A stretch of 64,000 bases of DNA from Prostheceraeus crozeri (Eukaryota; Platyhelminthes; Polycladida; Euryleptidae), in contig CAJQUW010009243.1 in the NCBI GenBank assembly GCA_907163375.1, positions 260,501 through 324,500 of the forward strand. The letters run 5' to 3'. Below the pieces are notes generated by a model. It had not been told where the DNA came from. It made no database searches and saw nothing but the letters and a program-made list of their open reading frames with translations. How positions within the stretch are numbered: position 1 is the first letter of the stretch; the number at the start of each line of letters is the position of its first letter. The position numbers were made by a program, and so were the translations under genes. Positions 23,638 through 32,974 of this stretch are shown here, piece after piece.

Positions 23638-25150
23638 TGCTTTTTGTGTCATATTAACATTATATGCTTCGAAATCACAATATATTGTAAAGGGTACTTT
23701 ATTTTTGAAATGCCATTTATTGTATTCTAAATAATCATCTTTAGGAAAAGTATTTTCAACTGCTTCGTTTTGTTGACAATTCTCCAAATGTCTATTCATT
23801 TCTTCTTTAGTTCTAAAACTTGTCATACATTGGAGACAAGGAAAATTAGCATTATCTGAAGTTTTTGTAAATATAGAAACATCTTTACACAATATAAAAT
23901 GACCCTGATAATATAATATATTCGCTTGTGCTGGTTGCTTTGTCTGTTCTAGTTTTTCAAATTTATCTTGATATATTTCATGTGTTTCATCAATTTCTGT
24001 TGTAAGATTAAATGTATTTCGATGAAAATTTTGATTTAATATTTGTAGCTGTTGTTCATATTCTTTATCATATTGTTCTTTATATTGTTGTTGACATTTT
24101 TTTAGACATTCATTTAATTCTTTATTTTCTTCATTATTTAATTCTTTATTGTCTTCATTTAATTTTTGAATCGTTTCTATCTTATTTTGATATTTATGGC
24201 CATATTCTTGTACTAATATTTTTGTTTGTTGTTGATAATCTGTTTTACATTTTTGTAAACTTTTATTTAAATTTTCTATTTTTTGTTGATATTCTAAAGA
24301 TAAAGATGAATATTTGTAATTATAATCATCATTACGTCCTTCATAATTATTATGATTAATCATTATTGGTGATAATGTTTTAACAATTTCAAATTTTTCA
24401 GTACATATTATTTTTCCTTTGTTAAAAAATATTATGATGCATGTAATTTCCTCTTTTATTGTATACTATTTCTGATTGACATAAATTTTTATTATTCAAA
24501 TAAAATTTTTTTGAATCTGAGTAAAGTGGAGTAATTTTACCAATAGAAACATAATTCACATTTAATTCAAAAACATTTACTTCTATTAAATTTTTATTCT
24601 TTTTATGAAATTTTATTAACCTATTATAATCATATGGAAATTCATCTAAACCATCCGAAAGATCAAATTCCTTTATGTATTCTTCTTTATTATAATGACT
24701 TAGTCTTTCTTTGTGATATTCTTTAGGATGTAAATGTGCTATAATACTCCACAGAAAACAATAATCATCTTCATTTTTTATGTTGATTATTTGTGGTGAA
24801 CTGAAAGGTAAAGGAACATAACTACCACCAGTATTATTTTTATATTTATCAATTACTATTTTCTTAGATAGTATTTTAACAAATCTCCAACCAGATTCAC
24901 GTAACTGGGCTTCAATTATACAATTTTCTAATTTAAGTATCATCGATTCTAATATGGGTTGTATATCATTTACATTATGAATTTCTTGTGAATTCGTAAA
25001 ATGTCCTTGTATTATTTCTTCAGGAATTCCATCAGGTCCATTTTTTGTATAAAGTACTTCTACATTCATATAACATTTGAAAGATTTCTTAAATATTTTG
25101 AAAAAGTTTTTTAATACATTATAAAAAATTTCATCGGTTTCATTATGTTC

Positions 25151-25188
25151 AACGGGCGAAGCCCTGGAAGACATCTTTGATGTCCCGT
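25151..25188. repeat. Double hairpin inside polymerase frame
   Basis: GGGC-GAA-GCCC (25154-25164) and GACATC-TTT-GATGTC (25170-25184). The reading frame passes through it, adding the peptide KMSSRASP, which recurs at the 23.6-kb copy. Confidence 0.85.
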
Positions 25189-25290
25189 GTACAGTCTGAT
25201 TAAATAAACATTTTATATTTACTAAGACTTCATCAAATTCATCTATTTCGTTAAATTCATCAGTATCATTAAATAAATATCTTTCATCGG

Positions 25291-25320
25291 GTACGGGCCT
25301 AGCCCTAGAACCTTCGGTTT
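25291..25320. repeat. Double hairpin inside polymerase frame
   Basis: GGGC-CTA-GCCC (25295-25305) followed by AACC-TTC-GGTT (25309-25319). The minus-strand frame reads through as TEGSRARP. Confidence 0.8.
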
Positions 25321-25679
25321 GTATGGACTCATCTTCAGTATTAAAAACTTTTTTATATTCCGAATGTGAATAATCATCAAACATTTTTTTAACTTTTATA
25401 TCAGTAGGCAATGTTTCTAGATAGTTTTTATAACTATTTAATTTTAATATATTTCCTTCATCAACTCGATCTACATTTTGTAAATGCAATTTACTATTTA
25501 AATGAGATTGATAACTTCTTTTTGTTTGCAACTTTTTTTACATAAGACACAATAAAACTTGGTATTTTCGATTTTTTTTATTTTTTAAAGAAAAAATTGT
25601 GTTTTAATTTTAGATATAAACGTTCTAATATCAAGGTCTTGAGAGTTATTTTATATTATTATATATTTCTCGTTCTTTA

Positions 25680-25790
25680 GTTATTTTATTTTCTTTATCA
25701 TATAATGTTTTATAATATTAAGTTTTATCATATTAAATTTTATCATATTAAGTTTTATCATATAACGTTTTATCAAAAGATAATTTAAAT
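25680..25790. repeat. Short tandem repeat after gene end
   Basis: Four to five tandem units of about 14 bp (TATCATATTAAGTTT type) span the end and 3' side of the minus-strand gene 25748-27151. Confidence 0.7.
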
Positions 25791-27151
25791 TTATTTTCAC
25801 TAAATATTGATTCTTCATCATCATAAGTTGATCCTTCATCATCATAAATTGATTCTTCATCGTCATCATAAATTACACTTTTTGGTATAGGATGCCATTC
25901 CCTGATAGGATACCATTCTCTTATTGGAATATCTAACTCTAAATTACATTTTTTATCTGATAATGATATAATAGAGAAAAATATTGGTCTTTGATCTCTT
26001 TTGGAAAATTTAATAACACCACCATAATCTGATTCATTTTTAGTTTTTATTAAAGATGATAAAATTTTAAATTGATTAGATGTAAATCCTAATTTAAATT
26101 TTGTAGACCCGACACATAGTTGTCTAACAGTATCTTTAACTATACCATCATTATTATTTTCAATTGTAAGAAAATGAAATTTAGATAAATTTTGATTATA
26201 TGTAGTATTAATATCATGTACATCAGTATGAGATATAAATTTTTCTTCACTTAAATTTTTATAATTACTCATATTTTTATAATCTTTTTTACCATTCACA
26301 CCTTTTTCAGATGCTTCAGGATCATCGTCTATGTTATCATCATCTATATTATCATCATCATTATTATTATAAGATTCTTTAAGATCGGGCAAAGCCCTAG
26401 AACCTTCGGTTCGTTTATTATGATTATGATTATGGTCATTGTTAATAGTATAAGGTGTAGTCCACGTATAAGGTGTTGTCCACATATAAAGTTTTTCTTG
26501 TTGAGCTAAACCATTTATATAAGATTTTAACAAATTAATATTTAAATTTGAATATAATCCTATATAAGTATCATCATCATATCTTTGGGGCATTTCTAAT
26601 GTTTCTTGTTTATAAATTGTATCTCTGTAATAAACTTGACATAATAATTCTTCATTATGTTTTTTACTTTCTATATGAATATTATATTGGTTTTGTTCAT
26701 CAACAAATAATCTAATTTTTTCCTTGGAAAACGATTTTAATTTTTTAACTAATTCTTTAATATTGATATAATTAATAATTTTATTTTCTATCCACTAAGT
26801 ATTACTAATCGGCAAAGCTGCTCTAATGAATCCATAAACATTATTATGACCAATGATTACCATATTTTCTTTATTCAATTCTACATACGCAACATCATTA
26901 TATTTACTTACAATCTCCATAAATTTTATAAATGGATTTCCTGGAAAAATACAATAATTAGTTTCAATAGAAGGTAAACCTTTAGTCTGTTCTCTAAATA
27001 TTTCTGCTTGTAATTCGAATAAAAGATTTACATCTATACATGTATTATTATTATTATCAAAACATTTATTATCAAATCCCGTTGATCTCGTCGAATAAGA
27101 AGAACAGGATGAAACGGGCGAATATAATTTTTTTAAATTTGGATTTTCCAT
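25748..27151 (-). pseudogene. Polinton protein of unknown function, possible clamp-like fold, with in-frame stop
   Basis: One minus-strand frame runs from ATG 27151 to TAA 25748-25750 (about 467 codons), interrupted only by TAG at 26795-26797. The N-terminal part contains GNPFIKFMEIVSKYNDVAYV followed by ELNKENMVIIGHN. The central part is low complexity (N, D-rich). A later part contains STKFKLGFTSNQFKILSSL and GVIKFSKRDQRPIFFSI. The pattern of two strand-rich segments with an acidic tail recalls PCNA/Rad9-type clamps, but no residue proves it. It lies beside and co-directional with the polymerase, which makes a replication role plausible. A hairpin pair sits inside the frame at 26387-26412. 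Confidence 0.5.
26385..26414. repeat. Double hairpin inside reading frame
   Basis: GGGC-AAA-GCCC (26387-26397) and GAACC-TTC-GGTTC (26400-26412). The minus-strand frame stays open and reads TEGSRALP, almost the same peptide as at the 25.3-kb copy. Confidence 0.85.
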
Positions 27152-27197
27152 TTTTTCATTTTTATTAGAAGAAATTTTATTTTTTTATTGTTAAAAA
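27152..27197. promoter_or_regulatory. Divergent promoter region
   Basis: Only 46 bp separate the start codons of the minus-strand gene (27151) and the plus-strand gene (27198). The segment is almost pure A/T and contains TTTTTTTATTGTTAAAAA right before the plus start and an A-run before the minus start. Similar TTTTTTTATTAAAAA phrases precede ATGs at 20189 and 30561. Confidence 0.6.
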
Positions 27198-28085
27198 ATG
27201 ATGTTACCAAATGTTGGTGGAGGTGCATTTATCCCGAATAATCGTGAATCAGAAATAGAAATAGAAAATTATATCATGAAAACTGGAGACGTTTTATCTG
27301 GTCCATTGCATCTTTCTATTCTTCCGCAACAAAATACAGAGTTAACAAATAAACAATATGTTGATACACAAATCAATGACTTACAAGAAAAATATATAAA
27401 CGATGTTTTGGTTCCACTGATGAATGAATTAAAGTTGCTTAAACTTAATGACAATTCATTAAACGAAAAATTATTAAAACTTGATAAAAAGGATAGAGAG
27501 CTAGAAGCAGATATAGCAAAACTTTTTAAAAAGATTTCAGAACAATCAAAAATTTTAATATTACTTTCTTTAAATTTAAAATCTGCTGTAATTAAAAATA
27601 AACATCAGATAAAAATGTTAAAAGAACAATTAGAAGATGAAATAGAAAAACTACCTGAAAGAATTTAAAAAAATTTAAAGCAGTTACAAACTACATTCCA
27701 AAAAAGTGTTGATGAATTAAGTTCCAAAATTACTCAACAAATGAAAAAGATGAATAGAATAATAAATGAAGTAAACTCACTTAATCAAAGAGTTGATAAA
27801 ATGAAAACTCTTAAAATCAATTTAGAAAATGAATTAAAGAAAGATTTACAAGAAAACTCTAAAGAAAATAAAGAACAGTTAGATTCTGTTAAAAGACAAT
27901 TAGATGTTCTTAAAATTAAGTTAAATGCTCTTAAAACGGCGTTGAAGATTAATCAGGAGAAAATGCAAGTTAATAGAAAAGAAATTAAAGTACATCACAC
28001 GCTGCTTGACGCAATAGATAAAGTGCAACAGTCAATTAATAAAGTTATCTCGAAGTTGTTGTCCATTCACAAACGTAAATCTTGA
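27198..28085 (+). pseudogene. Fibre-like coiled-coil protein with in-frame stop
   Basis: The frame from ATG 27198 to TGA 28083-28085 is continuous except for a TAA at 27666-27668 next to an A-run. The N-terminus has glycine-rich VGGGAFIPN, then NYIMKTGDVLSGPLHLS and NTELTNKQYVDTQINDL. The MxGxLxGPLxL...ATxKxYVD type pattern is known from phage tail fibres and from fibre-like proteins of Polintons. The remainder is long heptad-rich coiled coil (about residues 60-290), consistent with a trimeric fibre shaft. No knob domain is visible. By position, upstream of the capsid genes, it may be a vertex spike. It is broken at about residue 157. Confidence 0.6.
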
Positions 28086-28165
28086 TCGACGAAGTCTTGG
28101 GTTTCTGACCTATCGGAGCGAAGCTCCTCTGGCTTCAGCCGATCGGACCAAAGGTCCTGAGGTTA
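28086..28165. repeat. Hairpin cluster between fibre-like and next gene
   Basis: GGAGC-GAA-GCTCC (28115-28127), GGC-TTCA-GCC (28131-28140) and GGACC-AAA-GGTCC (28145-28157) follow the stop codon at 28085. They may act as a transcript 3' structure, which is inference. Confidence 0.8.
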
Positions 28166-28245
28166 TTACCTTATCATAAACGTAAATCTTAGCGCAAATA
28201 TTAACGTAAATATTTTTTCCCAAAAGTCAAATTTAATCTTAAAAA

Positions 28246-28812
28246 ATGCCTATAATTTATAAACACAATCTTAAACATTTTGCTTCAAATCAAAAAATTG
28301 CTCATGAACCATCTATCAAATCTGTTTACCATTATGACAGTGTAGAAACAATCGGAACACAAAAGTTCCTAGGCACCGCAGGTGCCGTTCAAAAAGAAGG
28401 GGATGGTATATTTTCTGGTATTGGAAGTATCGTTAACTTAATTAAAAATAATAAAGATTTGATTACATCTGCTGCTAAAGGAACAGCTGCTATAGGTAGT
28501 ACAGCTAGTGCAATATCAAATGCTGTTAAATCTCCAAACGAATTAAAACAACTAGAAGCTATTCGTAAACTTAGGAATGATTCTGAAGAACTAAAAAATT
28601 TAAAAAAAATTTCAGAGGAAACAAAAAACAAAATTGCTAACATAGCTGTGGGGAAAACCTTGAGGAGCGGAGCTCCGTCTGATAGTAAACATAAGAAGAA
28701 ATCAGGCGTAGCCATAAAACGTTCAATTGAAGAAATAAGAGGCAATGGCGTGAGCAGCAACCTTCGGTCTAACCAGCAAAGCTGTAGCGGAGCTGGTCTA
28801 GCAAAATTCTAA
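28246..28812 (+). CDS. Small Polinton protein with hydrophobic core, virion-protein candidate
   Basis: A 188-residue frame with ATG 28246 after AATCTTAAAAA. The N-terminal 50 residues are polar (HNLKHFASNQKIAHEPS). The centre reads GDGIFSGIGSIVNLIKNN, then an alanine/glycine/serine-rich stretch (GTAAIGSTASAISNAVKS), and the C-terminus is lysine/arginine-rich. Small proteins with this layout lie beside the capsid gene in adintoviruses and are compared with adenovirus core or membrane-active proteins; I assign it only by layout. Three hairpins interrupt the coding sequence in frame: GGCACC-GCA-GGTGCC (28372-28386), GGAGC-GGA-GCTCC (28664-28676) and the pair at 28774-28794. The C-terminal peptide may therefore be largely hairpin-derived. 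Confidence 0.5.
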   Translation: MPIIYKHNLKHFASNQKIAHEPSIKSVYHYDSVETIGTQKFLGTAGAVQKEGDGIFSGIGSIVNLIKNNKDLITSAAKGTAAIGSTASAISNAVKSPNELKQLEAIRKLRNDSEELKNLKKISEETKNKIANIAVGKTLRSGAPSDSKHKKKSGVAIKRSIEEIRGNGVSSNLRSNQQSCSGAGLAKF

Positions 28813-28960
28813 AATTATATTTTAGTAAGATTTTTTTTAGTAAATTATTTTTAGTAAAATTTTTTTGGTAAAATTTTTTTGGTAAAATTCTAAAATTATA
28901 TTTTAGTAAAAATTTTTTCTGGCTGTGAGAAAAACAAAAAGTCAAATTATTTTTTTAAAA
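28813..28960. repeat. A/T repeat upstream of major capsid gene
   Basis: Repeated TTTTAGTAAAATTTTTTTGG phrases (units of about 15-20 bp) precede the capsid start, and the leader ends TTTTTTTAAAA-ATG. Confidence 0.6.
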
Positions 28961-30302
28961 ATGTCTTCGCTTATCGAAAATAAATTTAGATTAGACGATC
29001 CTCCGTTCGTCAGTTACAATCAAAAAAAGAATGACTATATAAGAATTGCTATGAATCCCGGATCTTCCAGTAGAGTAAATACTGGAGGTGATTTAATTTT
29101 TGAAGTTGATAATCAGCAGAGTTATATATATTTACCTGATTCGTTTTTACATTGTGAATATTCTTTATATAGTGATGCTAATTTTACAACACCATTACCA
29201 GATACCGATAATATTGCATTAGAGAATAATTTCTTTCCAAGATTATTTACACAAATGCGTTTAGATGTTGCAACTCAAAATATAGAAACAATAAGTGATT
29301 CTCCAGGTGAAATTGATACAATGCTTAGATTTGTAACAATTGGTGAAAATAATAAAAAGTATGAAATCGAAGGTTGGTTTCCTGATACTAATGATGGTAT
29401 AATTGTTGATGATTTAACTCACGCTGGAACAGATGCCGCAGGAATTGCGAAAGATGTAGAAAATATTGCAAATGATTTAAATAAAACAAACAATAGTGCA
29501 TATAAAGAAAGACGTGAATTTAACAAGAAAAGTAAACAGACAGTTAATTGGTCATTGTCTCCATTATTCGGATATTTAGATTATGACAAAATATCGTATC
29601 AATTAAAATTTAAATTAATAATTCATCGTACAGCAAATAATGAATTAATCTTTTTTGGTAAGACTGGAAGAAAAGCATATTTAAAAATTGATAGACTTGA
29701 ATGGTGGATTAAGCATATTACTCCTAGTTTAGAGATTGAAACAGCTATTGCAAAAACTAAAAAGATTAAATACCAACAAACCAATTCCAGTAAATTTTCT
29801 AAAGCGAACTGCTAGTTCAGTAACTTTTTCCGAACAAAGATTTAACTGGAATTTTACTAGAACTGCGAATACTCCAAGATATTTATTACTAACATTTCAA
29901 AGAAATAATTCTCCAAGTTTTGATAAGAACAACAATCTTTTTCATATTAATACAATTCGAAGTTTACAAGTTTCATTAAATCAAACCCGATATCCAATTG
30001 ATCCATTAAGATTCGATGATACCAATAATCAATTTATGGAAGGATATGATTCTTATCGAAATCTTTGTATAGAATTTGGAGTTGAACCACAATTAACTCC
30101 TGGAGATTGGAGACATTTATATCCTGTTTTCTGTTTCGATTTAAGTGCACAATCTGAAGATATTATCAAGACTGGTTGTGATGTAACAATTAATATTGAA
30201 AAGAAAGATTCCACAACTTCATTGATGGCTTATGGTTTATTGCTAGAAGATGTAAAATATTCTATTGAAATTCTTAATGGAAAGATGGCTAGGATAGGCT
30301 AA
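28961..30302 (+). pseudogene. Double jelly-roll major capsid protein (hexon-like), one frameshift
   Basis: The start is set at ATG 28961 because TTTTTTTAAAA lies directly before it, as in sister genes. The first frame runs to 29815 and the second overlaps it and ends at TAA 30300-30302, about 445 residues in all. N-terminal landmarks are GGDLIFEVDNQQSYIYLPDS and SLSPLFGYLDYDKI. C-terminal landmarks are NNQFMEGYDSYRN, WRHLYPVFCFDLSAQSEDII and the closing AYGLLLEDVKYSIEILNGKM. The FDLSxQS and MxxY...YP.F.FDL patterns match capsid proteins of Polintons/adintoviruses, which form pseudo-hexameric capsomers. The frame switch is near 29770-29785, between the two jelly rolls. Confidence 0.8.
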
Positions 30303-30330
30303 AGCCCAAGACTTCGTCGATTAATTAATT

Positions 30331-30552
30331 TTTTTCATAACTAAAATAGATTAAAATTTTTTGGTAACTTAAAATTTTTTCATAACTAGAATAGATTAAA
30401 ATTTTTGATAACTTAAATTTTTTCATAACTAGAATAGATTAAAAATTCTTAACTTAAAAATTTCTCATAACTACAATAGATTAAAAATTTTCGTAACTTA
30501 AAATTTTTCATAACTACAATAGATTAAAAATTTTCGTAACTTAAAATTTTTT
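30331..30552. repeat. Tandem A/T repeat, about 5 units
   Basis: Units of about 45-58 bp containing CATAACTACAATAGATTAAA and TTCGTAACTTAAAATTTTT are repeated directly upstream of the start at 30561. The preceding gene ends with hairpin GGCT-AAA-GCC at 30297-30306. Confidence 0.85.
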
Positions 30553-30560
30553 TATTAAAA

Positions 30561-31043
30561 ATGTCGCAAGCGAAAAGTAATAATAATAAAACTGTTGAAT
30601 TAAAATTACGTAATATTGTTGACAAAAATACCCCTAAAACTATTACGATTAACAAAAAAAAGTATTACATAAGTAAACCAATGATAGAGAATATTCAATT
30701 ACAAGAAGAAAAGAATGGCGGGATTCTCCCATTAATTCCTCTAATAATAGGTGGCATAGCAGCAGCAGGAAGTGTTTTAGGTGGGACAGCTGGTATTGTC
30801 CAAGCAGTAAATAAAAATAAATCAGAGAAGGCAGCATTAGAAGAACAAAAACGTCATAAGAGAGAGTTAGGGAAAGTTGCTAGGGGTGAAGGAATAGTAG
30901 ATAATTTTATTAGTAAATTAAAATTAGTTGATGAAGGAAAACGAGTTCTTAAAAATATTCTCCACAATGTTGATGATTTAATTGAAATTAAAGAAACTAA
31001 AGATGGTTCTGGTATATATCTAAGTCCTAGTATGATTCGGTAA
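30561..31043 (+). CDS. Small virion-core protein candidate, adenovirus pX-like hydrophobic motif
   Basis: A 160-residue intact frame with ATG 30561 after TTTTTTTATTAAAA. Residues 1-50 are basic and polar. Residues 52-83 read GGILPLIPLIIGGIAAAGSV and continue into a glycine/alanine-rich stretch GGTAGIVQAVNK. A charged helix and a final GSGIYLSPSMIR follow. A GG-x-LPLI hydrophobic core with flanking basic residues is the pattern used to compare such proteins with adenovirus pX and related core proteins in adintoviruses. I see no enzymatic motif. Placement directly after the capsid gene supports a structural role. Confidence 0.5.
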   Translation: MSQAKSNNNKTVELKLRNIVDKNTPKTITINKKKYYISKPMIENIQLQEEKNGGILPLIPLIIGGIAAAGSVLGGTAGIVQAVNKNKSEKAALEEQKRHKRELGKVARGEGIVDNFISKLKLVDEGKRVLKNILHNVDDLIEIKETKDGSGIYLSPSMIR

Positions 31044-31100
31044 TAACCTCAGGACCTTTGGTCCGATCGGCTAAAGCCTCAGAACCTTTGGTTCTATTAG
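31044..31100. repeat. Hairpin cluster after gene end
   Basis: GGACC-TTT-GGTCC (31052-31064), GGC-TAAA-GCC (31069-31078) and AGAACC-TTT-GGTTCT (31081-31095) follow the stop codon at 31043. Confidence 0.85.
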
Positions 31101-31143
31101 GTAAAACATTTATTTTATCTTAATAATTTTTTTATCTTTTAAA

Positions 31144-32466
31144 ATGAATTCTACAAATTCCGAAAATTTAATTAAATTAAAAATTGCTAATTTAGATTTA
31201 TTGAATTATCTATTAAACAAAAATAAAAACTCAAATTGTCAGCATATTGGTGGTGACAAGAACAAAGTTCCATACCACTTCGGTGGTGACATACAAAAAA
31301 CATTAGAAAACTTTCCTGGATTTATTTGGAGTAAATATTCGAAAGAAAAACATCTTCCTGGTCATTCATATACCGGTCCAGGAACTCGATTAGATATAAG
31401 ACTAGATGAGAACAATAATCCGAAACCAGGTGAAGAACCAATGAATAGAGTAGATGCCGCCGCTTACAGGCATGATTTAGCTTATCGAAATCATGACCTA
31501 AGTTCTCGACATGCAGCTGATAAGAAGATGATTCAAGAATTAGATAGTATTCAGAATCCTACATTTAGAGAAAGAATTGAAAGAATGTTTGTTAAGAAAG
31601 CTTTACAAGCTAAAATATTATTCGGTCAGGGTTTAAATGAAACGACAGCAAAGCTGTCTGAGAGCAACGCTCGAACCTACGCGTCTGAAATTCACAAGGA
31701 ATATAGAAGGCCTAAATATTTATTGAAAGTAAAAGTATTTAATAAAGATGATATTTGGAGTGCTGATCTTATTCATATGCCGAATGAAGGAGGGTTTAAG
31801 TACGCATTGACCGTTATAGATTTATATACACGATACGCTTGGGTAAAGCCTTTAAAAAATAAAAGTGGTCTGTCAGTTAAATATGCGTTTGAAGAAATCT
31901 TTAAAGAAAGTAAGAGAAAGCCAAAAAAATTGTTTGTTGACAAAGGGTCGGAGTTTTATAACCGAAACGTTCAGCCACTATTTGAAACTGTTTATTCAAC
32001 TGAAAATGCAGGGAAGGCCGTAGTGATAGAAAGATTCAATCGGACGTTAAAAAATAAAATATTCAAGAAATTTACTGAGCAAAGAAATCAGAAATGGTTG
32101 AAGATATTACCAGGAGTTGTAGAAGAGTACAATAATAAAGTTCATTCTGGTATTGAAGAAACTCCAAAGAATCCTTCTGACGACCCTGATTTGATAAGAA
32201 AAAAAATATTCGAGAATAATTATTCGAATGAGAGTAATCCCAATTTGCAGAAACTTAAGTCGAAATTTAAAATTGGAGATAGAGTTAGAATATTTAAATA
32301 TAAGAATAAATTTGAAAAAGGCTTCGTCGGATACTGGACTAAAGAAATATTTGAAGTTTGTAAAATAAACCAAACTTATCCGATTACTTACGAAATCAAA
32401 GATTTAGATAATGAAGATATCAGAGGCCGTTTTTATCAAAATGAATTACAACGAACTGATTTTTAA
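31144..32466 (+). CDS. Phospholipase A2-like domain fused to retrovirus-type integrase
   Basis: A 440-residue open frame from ATG 31144. Residues about 40-155 resemble the parvovirus-type PLA2: GHSYTGPGTRLD (calcium-loop type YxGPG), then NRVDAAAYRHDLAYR with the catalytic HD pair, then AADKKMIQEL. Residues about 180-440 are an integrase: IWSADLIHMP (first D), LFVDKGSEF (second D), VVIERFNRTLKNKIF (E), and a C-terminal SH3/chromo-like block KFKIGDRVRIFKYKNKF. Spacing between the second D and the E is 29 residues, shorter than the usual 35 or so, suggesting a small deletion. The junction (31644-31672) is made of two hairpins, GACAGC-AAA-GCTGTC and GAGC-AAC-GCTC, so the fusion may be secondary. 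No HHCC zinc domain is seen. Confidence 0.8.
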   Translation: MNSTNSENLIKLKIANLDLLNYLLNKNKNSNCQHIGGDKNKVPYHFGGDIQKTLENFPGFIWSKYSKEKHLPGHSYTGPGTRLDIRLDENNNPKPGEEPMNRVDAAAYRHDLAYRNHDLSSRHAADKKMIQELDSIQNPTFRERIERMFVKKALQAKILFGQGLNETTAKLSESNARTYASEIHKEYRRPKYLLKVKVFNKDDIWSADLIHMPNEGGFKYALTVIDLYTRYAWVKPLKNKSGLSVKYAFEEIFKESKRKPKKLFVDKGSEFYNRNVQPLFETVYSTENAGKAVVIERFNRTLKNKIFKKFTEQRNQKWLKILPGVVEEYNNKVHSGIEETPKNPSDDPDLIRKKIFENNYSNESNPNLQKLKSKFKIGDRVRIFKYKNKFEKGFVGYWTKEIFEVCKINQTYPITYEIKDLDNEDIRGRFYQNELQRTDF

Positions 32467-32479
32467 TTATCATTATTAA

Positions 32480-32535
32480 CGTTTCGGGAATGAAATTCCC
32501 TTGTTAGGCGTAGCGATAGAACCTACGGTTCGTTC
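32480..32535. repeat. Hairpins between convergent genes
   Basis: GGGAAT-GAA-ATTCCC (32486-32500) and GAACC-TAC-GGTTC (32519-32531) lie between the convergent stops of the integrase and protease genes. The second overlaps the last codons of the protease. A bidirectional transcript-end role is possible. Confidence 0.8.
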
Positions 32536-32969
32536 AATTCTAACATAATATCAAGAAATGGTACTCCTTTTTGTAATTTAAATAAAACATAAAGACATAA
32601 TTGACCACAGTATGTAGTTCCCGGTTTTTGAATTTGAAATGTATTATAAATTCCATTTGCAAGTATTTCTCTTACTTCATTCGTAGGTGGAAGTCCGTAT
32701 GAGTCAAAATAATAATCATCTCCGTTTTTACTAAAGATACCTGCTGACCAATGTACGCCTTTTTGGTCTGAAGTGTGAAGATTCGTTATGAAATTTACAG
32801 ATGAAACTTTGTTCCGGGAACTGAAGGTTCCTGTTGGCTTATTTTTGATCAATTGTAATTCCACTCTCATTAGAACATGAAAATTCTTTATTACTAATTG
32901 ATTTGCGATCTTCTTTAGGTCGAAATTTGTCGTTCCATATAATTTAAAAAACTCGATCAGGTCAGTCAT
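32523..32969 (-). CDS. Adenovirus-type cysteine protease (Ulp1/C5-like)
   Basis: A 148-residue intact frame. I choose ATG 32969 because TTCATTTAAA lies directly before it, as in other genes here; an upstream in-frame ATG at 33011 would add 14 residues. Catalytic landmarks are in order: histidine in GVHWSAGIF, acidic residue in YYFDSYGLPP, and cysteine in TTYCGQLCLYVLF. The N-terminus contains NFHVLMRVELQLIKNKPTGT, also usual in this family. In adenoviruses and Polintons this enzyme matures capsid precursors. Length fits other Polinton proteases. All catalytic positions look intact. Confidence 0.9.
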   Translation of the reverse strand: MTDLIEFFKLYGTTNFDLKKIANQLVIKNFHVLMRVELQLIKNKPTGTFSSRNKVSSVNFITNLHTSDQKGVHWSAGIFSKNGDDYYFDSYGLPPTNEVREILANGIYNTFQIQKPGTTYCGQLCLYVLFKLQKGVPFLDIMLELNEP

Positions 32970-32974
32970 TTTAA

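Larger units (their letters stand above)
21071..25531 (-). pseudogene. polB: Protein-primed family B DNA polymerase (pPolB), multiply frameshifted
   Basis: On the minus strand the gene can be followed in five pieces. 25531-24422: N-terminal region with the block NIKNEDDYCFLWSIIAHLHP. 24363-23596: coiled-coil insert, a zinc-finger-like FPCLQCMTSFRTKEEMNRHL and the exonuclease motif FTIYCDFEAYN. 23624-21843: DHDHLNGLYRGAAHNSCNL, YNGSKYDLHL, and palm motif A in YYDFNSLYSS. 21813-21382: motif B KLMNNAFYGKT and motif C FTDTDS. The rest runs to a stop at 21071. The insertions and motif spacing fit protein-primed polymerases of Polintons, which replicate the element from its TIRs. Shifts occur near 25530, 24400, 23615, 21840 and 21382, mostly in A/T runs or at a hairpin insertion. 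Confidence 0.93.

Noticed and set aside
24012-24359. 115-codon plus-strand hydrophobic frame
   Set aside because: Antisense to the glutamine/lysine-rich coiled coil of the polymerase.
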